Notes under the pieces: generated by a model
Database searches by the model: none
What the model was told of the DNA's origin: nothing
The model's input: only the letters and a program-made list of their open reading frames with translations
Made by a program: the position numbers and the translations under genes
Assembly (NCBI GenBank): GCA_019233415.1
Contig: JAFAMK010000204.1
Span: forward strand, 1-16,885
Source: Vulcanimicrobiota bacterium
GTDB lineage: Bacteria; Vulcanimicrobiota; Vulcanimicrobiia; Vulcanimicrobiales; Vulcanimicrobiaceae
Length of the DNA stretch: 16,885 bases
Direction: 5' to 3'
In this document: positions 1 to 6,367 of the stretch, piece after piece
Layout: the number at the start of each line of letters is the position of its first letter
How positions within the stretch are numbered: the stretch's first letter is position 1

Positions 1-158
1 GCCATGATGCGCAGCACGGTCGACTTCCCCGCGCCGTTGAGGCCGAGAATCCCGATCTTCGCGCCGGGCAGAAAGCTGAGCGAGATGTCCTTGATGATCT
101 GGCGCTTCGGCGGAACGGTCTTCGAAACGCGATACATCGTGTAGACGTACTGCGCCAC
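1..158 (-). CDS. ettA: Energy-dependent translational throttle protein EttA, N-terminal part (cut by window edge)
   Basis: This is the first 52 residues of an ABC-F ATPase. The N-terminus reads M-A-Q-Y-V-Y-T-M-Y-R (GTG start at 158), which closely matches EttA orthologues, and continues with VPPKRQIIKDISLSF and a Walker A motif GLNGAGKST at residues 39-47. EttA is a soluble protein with two ATP-binding domains. It binds the ribosomal E site and gates entry of 70S complexes into elongation according to the ATP/ADP level; it is not a transporter. The GTG lies only 2 bases after the stop of the upstream SDR gene (TGA-CC-GTG) and has only a weak G-rich ribosome site, so translation is probably coupled to the SDR gene. 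The rest of the gene, including the second ATPase domain and the signature motifs, lies outside the window. Identity is secure from the diagnostic N-terminus; intactness cannot be judged. Confidence 0.93.
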   Translation of the reverse strand, partial: MAQYVYTMYRVSKTVPPKRQIIKDISLSFLPGAKIGILGLNGAGKSTVLRIM

Positions 159-160
159 GG

Positions 161-937
161 TCAGAACCCCGCGTCGACGGTGGTGCCGCCGTCAATGACG
201 ATCGTCTGCCCGGTCACGTACGCGCCGGCGCGCCCGGCGAGAAAGACCGCCGCGCCCGCGACGTCGTCCGGTTCGGCGAGCCGCCGCAGTGCTGCGCGCC
301 GCGTCGCACCTTCGGCGATCTTCGGATTGTCCCAGAGGGCGCGGGCGAACTCGGTTTTTACGATCCCCGGCGCGAGACAGTTCACGCGCACGCCGCGCGG
401 ACCCCACTCGGCCGCAAGGCTGCGCGCAAGGCCGATCAGCGCGGTCTTCGAGACCGCGTACGCGCCGATCTTGTCGGTCCCGCCGAGCCCCGCGATGCTG
501 GAGAGAAAGATCGCCGAACCGCCGCCGCGTTCTACCATGCTCGGAAACGTCAGGTTCGCGAGCCATAGCGTACTGCGCACGTTGCTGTTCATGATGCGGT
601 CGTACGCCTCGTCGTCGATCCTGCTCAGCGGGCCGTAATACGGGTTCACCGCCGCGTTGCACACCAAGATGTCGACGCCGCCCCACGCCTCGGCCGTGCG
701 TGCGACGAGGTGTTCGAGGTCGTCCTTCTTTCCGACGTGCGCGGCGACGCCGATCGCGCGTTCGCCGTCGGCGTTCAGCTCGGCCGCGACGCGCGCGCAC
801 GCTTCGGGGTCGCGGCTGGAGATCACGACGCGCGCGCCGTGCTGCGCGAGCCGCGTCGCGATCGCGAGCCCGATCCCGCGCGTCGAGCCGGTCACGATCG
901 CGACCTTTCCCTGAAGGTCGAAGAGGTCATCCGTCAT
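161..937 (-). CDS. SDR-family NAD(P)-dependent oxidoreductase, DHRS4-like
   Basis: This 258-residue classical short-chain dehydrogenase has the cofactor motif TGSTRGIG at residues 16-23, the NAAVN segment at 94-98 and the active-site tetrad N119, S147, Y160, K164 (YAVSK). The C-terminus ends in the usual VTGQTIVIDGG. S41-R42 after beta-2, in the run VVISSR, points to NADP(H) rather than NAD(H). The overall pattern, including HVGKKDD and VNPYYGPL, resembles the DHRS4/peroxisomal carbonyl reductase branch, so ketone or beta-keto substrates are plausible. I chose ATG 937 because GGAGAG sits 8 bases upstream and the fold begins at once; the longer open frame beyond it is low-complexity Arg-rich and unlikely to be translated. 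The gene follows the 549-residue unknown by 44 bases and runs into ettA with a 2-base gap. In this operon it could supply or consume the hydroxyacyl-CoA handled by the kinase and acyl-CoA dehydrogenase, but the substrate is inference. Confidence 0.93.
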   Translation of the reverse strand: MTDDLFDLQGKVAIVTGSTRGIGLAIATRLAQHGARVVISSRDPEACARVAAELNADGERAIGVAAHVGKKDDLEHLVARTAEAWGGVDILVCNAAVNPYYGPLSRIDDEAYDRIMNSNVRSTLWLANLTFPSMVERGGGSAIFLSSIAGLGGTDKIGAYAVSKTALIGLARSLAAEWGPRGVRVNCLAPGIVKTEFARALWDNPKIAEGATRRAALRRLAEPDDVAGAAVFLAGRAGAYVTGQTIVIDGGTTVDAGF

Positions 938-981
938 CGGTTGTTCTCTCCGTCTTCGAACCCAGCGAAGCCTCTCGCCGC

Positions 982-2631
982 TCAGTCGATGACCATCGAC
1001 TCGACGCGAGCGGCGCCGCCGGCGTTTCCGTTGTTCCCGCCCTGCGGTGGTGGCGGCTGGTGAACGACCGGCGCTTGCTGCGGCTGTTGCTGCGCTTGAA
1101 TCCATCGCAGCGCGTCCGCGGCGGCGGCCGCATCGGGCGGATAGGCGCTGAGCCGCTGGTACAGCTGCGTCAGCGCCGCGGGGCGGTTGAGGAAATGGAT
1201 CCTGTTCTGCGCTTCGTACCGGCCGAGTGCGTCGACCGCGCGGAGGACGTCCTCGATGGCGCGCACGCGATTGACGAGCTGCGTCGTGGTCGCTCGCCAC
1301 GTGCGAATGCGATCGTGCTGGTACACATCCGGGCCGGTGAGCTGCGCCTCGAGCTCGTGCTGGAACCGCTGCACCATCGCGTTGTCCTCGGGAAGGTGCG
1401 CTTCGACGTAGTTGTCGACCGCCTCGAGCCGGTTCAGGTCTTCGATGACGCCCTTGAGCGCGATCGCCGCGAGCGCGGTGGAGCGCGCACCGGGATCGAC
1501 CCAGAAGGTCTCGCGCAGCTCCTGGAGCCGCCGGTCGTCGACCGGCGTCCCGCTCAGCTCACCCAAGACGCGGAGCGTGGTTCCGCTGTGAAGCTGCGTC
1601 TGTCGCAGGGCGATCTCGTCGGCCGACGCCGCGTCCACCACTTCGTTGAGCCGCGCATTGCTCTGCCTGTCGCCGCCGCTGAAGCCGAACGGGCCGGGAT
1701 TGATCCCCAGCTCGACGAGCGCGCCCTTCGTCATGATCATCGAGCGCGACTCCTCCTCGACGCCTTCGTCGGCGGCTTCGGCAATGAAGAAGTCGCGTGT
1801 GGTCCTCCGCTTGGCGGCGGCGTTTCCGGTGCCGGTGGTCCAATCGTTCGATTCGCTGAGCTGTGTGAACTTGCGGAACAGCTCCTCGCGACGGGCGTTC
1901 TTCACGTCGAGCTCGGCCTGTCGCTCGCCGGCGATCAGTTCGCCGTATTCGGCGAAGTACGGGTCGGCGGTTCGGTTCAGGATCGATCGAAGTTCGAGGC
2001 GCGGGTAGATCAGCTCGCGCACGAACGGACGTGTTCCCCAGAGCGAGCCCTCTTTGCCGAGGATGTGTCCCACCGAACCCTCGCTGGTGATGTCGATCCA
2101 AGCGACTTCGTCACCGGCGGCTTCCAGGACGACGTCGGGGCGCGTGTGGCCGTGACCGACTTGCGTGCGAACGGTGAGTCCGCCCACGCGCGTATTGTTC
2201 AGCCCTTGGCAGGCCAACGACTCGATCGCGTAGCCGAAGCGCGCATGAACCAAGCTCGGCTCGACGTCGGGATTCCCCGCGTACGCGCCCGCGGTTTGAT
2301 ACCACTGGTTGACGAGGCGGCTGTTCACGTTGCCCAAGGTCGTCCAGTTCAAAGCCTGCGTATGTGCGTCGTCGACGCGCTGGTTCAGCGTGTCGACGGC
2401 GGTGCCGACCGCGTCCGCATGGACGCGCAGCGCGCCGTCCAGCGGGTAGCGCGTCGGATAGACGACCGGCGGGATGATGCGCTGGACCGGCGCACCGTCG
2501 GTGAGCGCGGCGAGCCGGTGCCGACCATGCACGCCGCCGGTGCGCGAAGCGCCCGACGCGTCCGCGGCGGGCGGATCGACGGCGCGCACCACGATGCGCG
2601 AGGGTCGTCGTTCGTAGGTGCGTCCGCGCAT
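982..2631 (-). CDS. Uncharacterised protein with PD-(D/E)xK-like core; candidate secreted effector or toxin
   Basis: I cannot name this 549-residue protein. It has no signal peptide or membrane segment. Residues 1-55 are Arg/Ala/Gly-rich and end in LTDGAPVQRIIPP (43-55). Similar 'APVQR' runs occur in N-terminal regions of DUF4157-type and contractile-injection-system cargo proteins, as I recall them. Residues 130-210 carry RFGYAIES (E137), RPDVVL (D166), EVAWIDITSEGSVGHI (D180, H189), then K193 and LWGTRPFV. This spacing resembles the E...D...(D/E)xK layout of restriction-fold nucleases, with Thr182 where Lys is expected. Residues 220-510 are mainly charged helices, and the tail (about 511-540) is Gln/Pro/Gly/Asn-rich. 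ATG 2631 lies 14 bases after the kinase stop, with AGGA and GAGAAG upstream. The opposite strand is also open, but this frame has ordinary protein composition. No immunity-like gene is seen beside it. Coding status is fairly sure; nuclease or effector function is tentative. Confidence 0.72.
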   Translation of the reverse strand: MRGRTYERRPSRIVVRAVDPPAADASGASRTGGVHGRHRLAALTDGAPVQRIIPPVVYPTRYPLDGALRVHADAVGTAVDTLNQRVDDAHTQALNWTTLGNVNSRLVNQWYQTAGAYAGNPDVEPSLVHARFGYAIESLACQGLNNTRVGGLTVRTQVGHGHTRPDVVLEAAGDEVAWIDITSEGSVGHILGKEGSLWGTRPFVRELIYPRLELRSILNRTADPYFAEYGELIAGERQAELDVKNARREELFRKFTQLSESNDWTTGTGNAAAKRRTTRDFFIAEAADEGVEEESRSMIMTKGALVELGINPGPFGFSGGDRQSNARLNEVVDAASADEIALRQTQLHSGTTLRVLGELSGTPVDDRRLQELRETFWVDPGARSTALAAIALKGVIEDLNRLEAVDNYVEAHLPEDNAMVQRFQHELEAQLTGPDVYQHDRIRTWRATTTQLVNRVRAIEDVLRAVDALGRYEAQNRIHFLNRPAALTQLYQRLSAYPPDAAAAADALRWIQAQQQPQQAPVVHQPPPPQGGNNGNAGGAARVESMVID

Positions 2632-2645
2632 TCGCTTCTCGAATC

Positions 2646-3704
2646 CTAGACGTCGCCGCTCTCGATGAGCGCGAGGCCGCGTTCGACGAGCGCGTTCACC
2701 GCGGTGCCGAACTGGGCGAAGCGCGCGTCGTGGGTCTGGCCGCGCGTGTAGCGCAGGTAGATCTGCTGCAGGATCGCCGCGTAGCGGAAGACGTTGAAGA
2801 CGACGTACCAGTGCAGGTCGTCGATGATCGCACCGGATTGCGCCGCGTAGCGGTCGGCGGCTTCACGGCGCGTCGCAAAACCCTCGCGCCAGGTCGGCAT
2901 GAAGCCGAGCGTCGCGCTGCGGTCGGGGACGTCACGCGGCTCGGCCCATAGCGCCAGCAGGTAGCCGAGGTCCATCAGCGGCTCGCCGCGCGTGCACATG
3001 TCCCAGTCGAGCACGGCGACCATCTTTCCCGGATCGTCGGCGTCGAGCAGCGTGTTGTCGAGCTTGTAGTCGTTGTGGATCAGCGTCGTGCGGCGCGACG
3101 GCGGGGCGTTCTGGCGCAACCAGCCGGTGAGCGGTTCCGCCGGGCCGACGTCGTCGGTCAGCGCGGCGTGCCAGCGATCGATCCAGCCGTGCAGCTGCCG
3201 CTCGACGAAGCCGTCGGGCTTCCCGAAGTCGCCGAGGCCGACCGCCGCCGGGTCGACCGCGTGCAGCGCGGCGAGCGTGTCGATCAGCGTCTCGCCGACG
3301 CGGCGCAGCGTCGCGGGCTGCGCGCGCCACGGCTCGGGAATGTCGGCGCGAAACGCGATCCCGTGGCGGCGTTCCATCACGAAGAAGTCCGCGCCGATGA
3401 CGTCGTGGTCGGTGCAGAGCAGATAGCTCTGCGGCGCGAGCGGGAAGCCGGCGTGCAGCGTCGAGAGGACGCGGTGCTCGCGCCGCATGTCGTGCGCGCC
3501 GGGCGGCACGGGGCCGAGCGGCGGCCGGCGCACGACGTACTCGCGCTCGCCGAAGCGCACGAGGTAGGTCAGGTTCGCGTGCCCGCCGCCGAACTGCCGC
3601 AGCGTGAACGGCCCCTGCGCGCCCGCGAGATGCTCGCGCAGGTACGGTTCGAGCCGCGCGACGTCGAGCTGCTCCTCGGGCCGGACGTCGATCGTGTCGA
3701 TCAT
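2646..3704 (-). CDS. Phosphotransferase of the APH fold, ACAD10/11- and LvaA-like kinase
   Basis: This 352-residue protein is related to aminoglycoside phosphotransferases and choline kinases, but of the branch that accompanies acyl-CoA dehydrogenases. Visible features are the Gly-rich nucleotide loop FGGGHANLTYLV (38-49), the VVRRPP segment holding the ATP site (57-62), the Brenner motif LIHNDYKLDN (208-217, catalytic D212) and the Mg-binding DWDMCTRGEPLMDLG (D233, D235). In animals this domain is fused to ACAD10 and ACAD11; in Pseudomonas the related LvaA phosphorylates the 4-hydroxyl of 4-hydroxyvaleryl-CoA. A cytosolic hydroxyacyl-CoA kinase is therefore more likely than antibiotic resistance. 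The start ATG 3704 overlaps the histidine phosphatase stop as ATGA, which fixes it; the longer open frame upstream merely shadows that gene. I see no LvaB-like small partner nearby. Confidence 0.92.
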   Translation of the reverse strand: MIDTIDVRPEEQLDVARLEPYLREHLAGAQGPFTLRQFGGGHANLTYLVRFGEREYVVRRPPLGPVPPGAHDMRREHRVLSTLHAGFPLAPQSYLLCTDHDVIGADFFVMERRHGIAFRADIPEPWRAQPATLRRVGETLIDTLAALHAVDPAAVGLGDFGKPDGFVERQLHGWIDRWHAALTDDVGPAEPLTGWLRQNAPPSRRTTLIHNDYKLDNTLLDADDPGKMVAVLDWDMCTRGEPLMDLGYLLALWAEPRDVPDRSATLGFMPTWREGFATRREAADRYAAQSGAIIDDLHWYVVFNVFRYAAILQQIYLRYTRGQTHDARFAQFGTAVNALVERGLALIESGDV

Positions 3705-4372
3705 GCGCGCACCTTCGCCGCGCGCAGGTGCGCGGTCTCGTTCGCGCTCATCAGCAGTTTGCGCTCGGCATTCACCCGCACGACGCTGACCGACGCGTTG
3801 GCGAGCGGAAACAGGAAGTCGTGCGCCGTTCCCGCGACCTCGCCGAGGAACGCGTTGATCGCGCCGGCGTGGCTGACGACGGCGACGCGCCCGCCGCGGT
3901 GGCGCGCGGCGATCGCGTCGACCGCGCGCGTCATCCGCGCGCGGACGACCGCCGACGCCTCGGTTCCCGGGACGGCGTCCCACGAGCCGTCGCGGATCGC
4001 GATCACCGCGAGCGCGTCGAGCCGCTCACGCATCGTCATCTCGCCTTCGAGCGCGCCGATCCCGACCTCGCGCAGCCCGTGGTCCTCGACGACCGCATGG
4101 CCCGCGCGCGCGGCGATCGCCTCGGCGGTCTCGCGCGCGCGGCGAATGGGGCTCGCATAGACCGCGGCGAGCTCGAGCCCGGCGAAGTGCTCGGCGACCG
4201 CGCCGGCCTGCGCGCGGCCGTGCTCGCTGAGCGGGTGCGCGTCGTAGTCGTCGTAGCTGCCGCCGCGCAGGTGCTCGTCGGGGATCGCGTGCGCGTGGCG
4301 CACGAGGTGAATTTCGGTCGCGCCGGCGGCGAGGTTCAGCGCGAGCGGCGCCAGCGGGTCCGTGCGGCTCAT
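3701..4372 (-). CDS. Histidine phosphatase family protein (phosphoglycerate mutase-like)
   Basis: This 223-residue branch-1 histidine phosphatase has the phosphate-binding LVRHAHA at 23-29 (R25, nucleophile H26), the SPIRRARETAEAI segment at 74-86 (second Arg), acid E102 in LREVGIGALEG, and the second histidine H168 in VVSHAGAINAF. The length fits a small phosphatase or mutase with no extra domain. The first 18 residues precede the fold and contain no convincing signal peptide, so I expect a cytosolic enzyme. Both ends overlap neighbours as ATGA (with the acyl-CoA dehydrogenase upstream and the kinase downstream), so the three are almost certainly made together. A phosphatase between a hydroxyacyl-CoA kinase and its dehydrogenase suggests proofreading or recycling of a phosphorylated intermediate, or removal of phosphate from CoA derivatives. 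That role is inference; the superfamily also includes alpha-ribazole phosphatases and phosphoglycerate mutases. Confidence 0.92.
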   Translation of the reverse strand: MSRTDPLAPLALNLAAGATEIHLVRHAHAIPDEHLRGGSYDDYDAHPLSEHGRAQAGAVAEHFAGLELAAVYASPIRRARETAEAIAARAGHAVVEDHGLREVGIGALEGEMTMRERLDALAVIAIRDGSWDAVPGTEASAVVRARMTRAVDAIAARHRGGRVAVVSHAGAINAFLGEVAGTAHDFLFPLANASVSVVRVNAERKLLMSANETAHLRAAKVRA

Positions 4373-5550
4373 CGTGCTCCCTTCGCCAGCTCGAACTTCG
4401 CGATCGCGGCACGGTGGACTTCGTCGGGGCCGTCGGCGAGCCGCAGCGTGCGGATCGCCGCGTACGCCTCGGCGAGGAACGTGTCGCCGCTGACGCCCTT
4501 CGCGCCGAACGCCTGGATCGCGCGGTCGATCACGCGCAGCGCCGCCGACGGCGCGGCGACCTTCGCCATGGCCAGTTCGTTGCGCGCCGCCTTGTTGCCG
4601 ATGCGGTCCAGCTTCTCGGCCGCATCGTACGTCAGCAGGCGCACCTGGTCGATCTCGATCCGCGAGTCGGCGATCCACTCCATGACGACTCCCTGCTCGG
4701 CGAGCGGCTTGCCGAACGCGACGCGCTCCTTCACCCGCGCGACCATCGTCTCCAGCACACGCTCGGCCATCCCGATCGAGCGCAGGCAGTGGTGAAGGCG
4801 TCCCGGCCCGAGCCGTCCCTGGCCGATCTCGAAGCCGCGCCCTTCGCCGAGCAGCACGTTCTCGACCGGGACGCGCGCGTTCTCGAACACGATCTCCGCA
4901 TGCCCGTGCGGGGCCTCGTCGTACCCGAACACCGACAGCGTCCGTTCGACGCGCACGCCGGGCGTGTCGAGCGGAACGATCAGCATCGTGTGCTGCTCGT
5001 GACGCGCCGCCTCGGGATTCGAGCGGCCGAGGAAAATCAGCACGTTGCAGCGCGGGTGCGCCGCACCGGTCGTCCACCACTTGCGCCCGTTGAGCACGTA
5101 CGCGTCGCCTTCGCGGCGAATCTCGGCGCGAATGTTCGTCGCGTCCGACGAGGCGACGTCCGGCTCCGTCATCGCGAAGCCCGAGCGAATCTCCGCGGCG
5201 AGCAGCGGCTTCAGCCAGCGCTCCTGCTGCGCGCGCGTCCCGTAGCGCGCGAAGACTTCCATGTTGCCTGTGTCGGGCGCGCTGCAGTTGAAGACTTCCG
5301 GCGCGATGAACGAGCGGCCCATCGTCTCGCAGAGCGGCGCGTAGTCGCGGTTCGTGAGCCCGGAACCCCACTCCGACTCGGGTAGGAAGAGGTTCCACAA
5401 GCCGGCGGCACGCGCGCGCGCCTGCAGTGCGTCCATGACCGGCGGCTGCGCCCAGCGCGTCGGCGCATCACGCAGCTGCTCGCGGTAGACGCGCTCGTTC
5501 GGGTAGACCTCGGCCTCCATGAACGCGGCCAAGCGCTCGTGCAGCGTCAT
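4369..5550 (-). CDS. Acyl-CoA dehydrogenase, ACAD10/11-like
   Basis: This 393-residue flavoprotein spans the full acyl-CoA dehydrogenase length. It has the N-terminal helical domain (about 1-120), the middle beta domain opening with FAMTEPDVASSDATN (125-139) and YVLNGRKWWTTGA (151-163), and the C-terminal helical domain with RVAFGKPLAEQG (276-287) and QAFGAKGVSGDT (346-357). Near the end LADGPDEVHR (371-380) replaces the usual YEGT; D373 sits where medium-chain enzymes carry the catalytic Glu. This DGPDEVH signature is typical of ACAD10/ACAD11 and bacterial relatives. The family oxidises acyl-CoA to enoyl-CoA with FAD; LvaC-type members instead act on 4-phosphoacyl-CoA made by an APH kinase. 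ATG 5550 overlaps the regulator stop as ATGA and has a strong AAAGGAGG site just upstream, so it may be translated more strongly than the regulator. Confidence 0.95.
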   Translation of the reverse strand: MTLHERLAAFMEAEVYPNERVYREQLRDAPTRWAQPPVMDALQARARAAGLWNLFLPESEWGSGLTNRDYAPLCETMGRSFIAPEVFNCSAPDTGNMEVFARYGTRAQQERWLKPLLAAEIRSGFAMTEPDVASSDATNIRAEIRREGDAYVLNGRKWWTTGAAHPRCNVLIFLGRSNPEAARHEQHTMLIVPLDTPGVRVERTLSVFGYDEAPHGHAEIVFENARVPVENVLLGEGRGFEIGQGRLGPGRLHHCLRSIGMAERVLETMVARVKERVAFGKPLAEQGVVMEWIADSRIEIDQVRLLTYDAAEKLDRIGNKAARNELAMAKVAAPSAALRVIDRAIQAFGAKGVSGDTFLAEAYAAIRTLRLADGPDEVHRAAIAKFELAKGAR

Positions 5551-6299
5551 GACGCCTCCTTTCGCGCGAGCCCGGAGAACACCGCGCGGTCCATCACCTC
5601 GGCGGCGGCCGCGATGTGGCTGGCGACGATGGGCGTCCCGTCGGCGATCCGCTCGCGGAAGAAGCCTTCGAGCATCGCGAACAGCGCCGTCGCGGTCCCT
5701 TCCGGATCGGGCGTCGTCGCGAGGCCGCGCGCGGCGAGCGCGACGAGGTGCTCGGTGAGCCGGGCGATCCCGCGCGCCTTGCGCTCGCTGCGCTCGCAGG
5801 CGAGGTCGCGGTCGCGCAGCACGAGCCCGAAGTAGGCGCGCAGCAGCGCCGGGTGCTCGGCCGGAAGGGCCAGGATGCGCTCGACTAACCCGCGCAGCCC
5901 TGCGCGCGCTTCCTCGACCGTCTCGACGTCGTCGCGCAGCAGGTCGATCACCGGGCCGCTGCGCTCGCGCACGCGCTCGAGCGCGGCCTTGAGCGCGTCG
6001 CGCTTGTCGCGGAAGTGGCGGTAAAACGTACCGTGCGCGAGGCCGGCCGCGCTCGCGACCGCGTCGGCCGTGACGTCGGCGAAGTCGCGCTCGGCGACCA
6101 GGCGTTCGAGGGCGTCGAGCAACCGCTCGCGCGCGTCCGAGCGCCGTTTGCGGGGCGGCGGCGGCTCGGCGCGCGGGCCTGCGATGCGGCCGATGTAGGT
6201 CCAGCGGTTGCGGCGCTTCCCGCTCGCCTCGTCGCGGACGCTTTCGACCCGGTAGCGGTACTCGCGCCCGCCGATCCGCTTCGTGACTTCGTAGGCCAT
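5547..6299 (-). CDS. TetR/AcrR-family transcriptional regulator with an N-terminal extension
   Basis: This 250-residue protein has a TetR DNA-binding domain at about 54-100: a first helix with DARERLLDALERLVAERDF and the helix-turn-helix TADAVASAAGLAHGTFYRHFRDKR (recognition helix around G90-F96). It is followed by a helical ligand and dimerisation domain. Unusually, about 45 residues precede it: a beta-rich segment with GGREYRYRVESVRDE and NRWTYIGR, then a Pro-rich linker. Such a segment resembles the N-terminal part of some IS1634/IS4-type transposases and a few actinobacterial TetR proteins, as I recall. ATG 6299 is the only good start for the extension. The gene leads the catabolic operon (stop overlaps the acyl-CoA dehydrogenase start) and is divergent from the MFS exporter, so it probably represses itself and one or both units through the inverted repeat in the shared gap, with an acyl-CoA-like or toxic ligand as inducer. 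Confidence 0.93.
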   Translation of the reverse strand: MAYEVTKRIGGREYRYRVESVRDEASGKRRNRWTYIGRIAGPRAEPPPPRKRRSDARERLLDALERLVAERDFADVTADAVASAAGLAHGTFYRHFRDKRDALKAALERVRERSGPVIDLLRDDVETVEEARAGLRGLVERILALPAEHPALLRAYFGLVLRDRDLACERSERKARGIARLTEHLVALAARGLATTPDPEGTATALFAMLEGFFRERIADGTPIVASHIAAAAEVMDRAVFSGLARKEAS

Positions 6300-6309
6300 A
6301 CGTGGTAAG

Positions 6310-6325
6310 ATGACTTCGTCGTCAT
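6310..6325. promoter_or_regulatory. Inverted repeat in the divergent gap; candidate TetR operator
   Basis: The 68-base gap between the regulator (start 6299) and the exporter (start 6368) holds ATGAC-ttcgtc-GTCAT, a perfect 5-bp inverted repeat with a 6-base centre. An outer, imperfectly spaced pair GGTAA (6304-6308) and TTACC (6333-6337) flanks it. Size and location fit a TetR dimer site able to block both divergent promoters. No convincing -35/-10 pair could be assigned on either strand. Assignment rests on position and symmetry only. Confidence 0.5.
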
Positions 6326-6367
6326 GAAGGGTTTACCTACAACGAGACGGCGGCAGGGACGAACGTC

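Noticed and set aside
1..158. ABC transporter ATPase
   Set aside because: The N-terminal sequence is that of EttA, an ABC-F translation factor without membrane partner.
938..1300. Possible longer N-terminus of the SDR protein
   Set aside because: The extra sequence is low-complexity and overlaps the C-terminal coding region of the upstream gene; ATG 937 has a good ribosome site and the family start.
700..2649. Long 649-codon open frame on the plus strand opposite the 549-residue protein
   Set aside because: Arg-rich, low-complexity translation with no recognisable domain; it overlaps the SDR gene antisense. The minus-strand frame has ordinary protein composition, fits the operon spacing and has domain-like motifs.
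2646..3704. Aminoglycoside resistance kinase
   Set aside because: The APH fold is present, but the sequence pattern and adjacency to an ACAD10/11-like dehydrogenase indicate the hydroxyacyl-CoA-associated branch.
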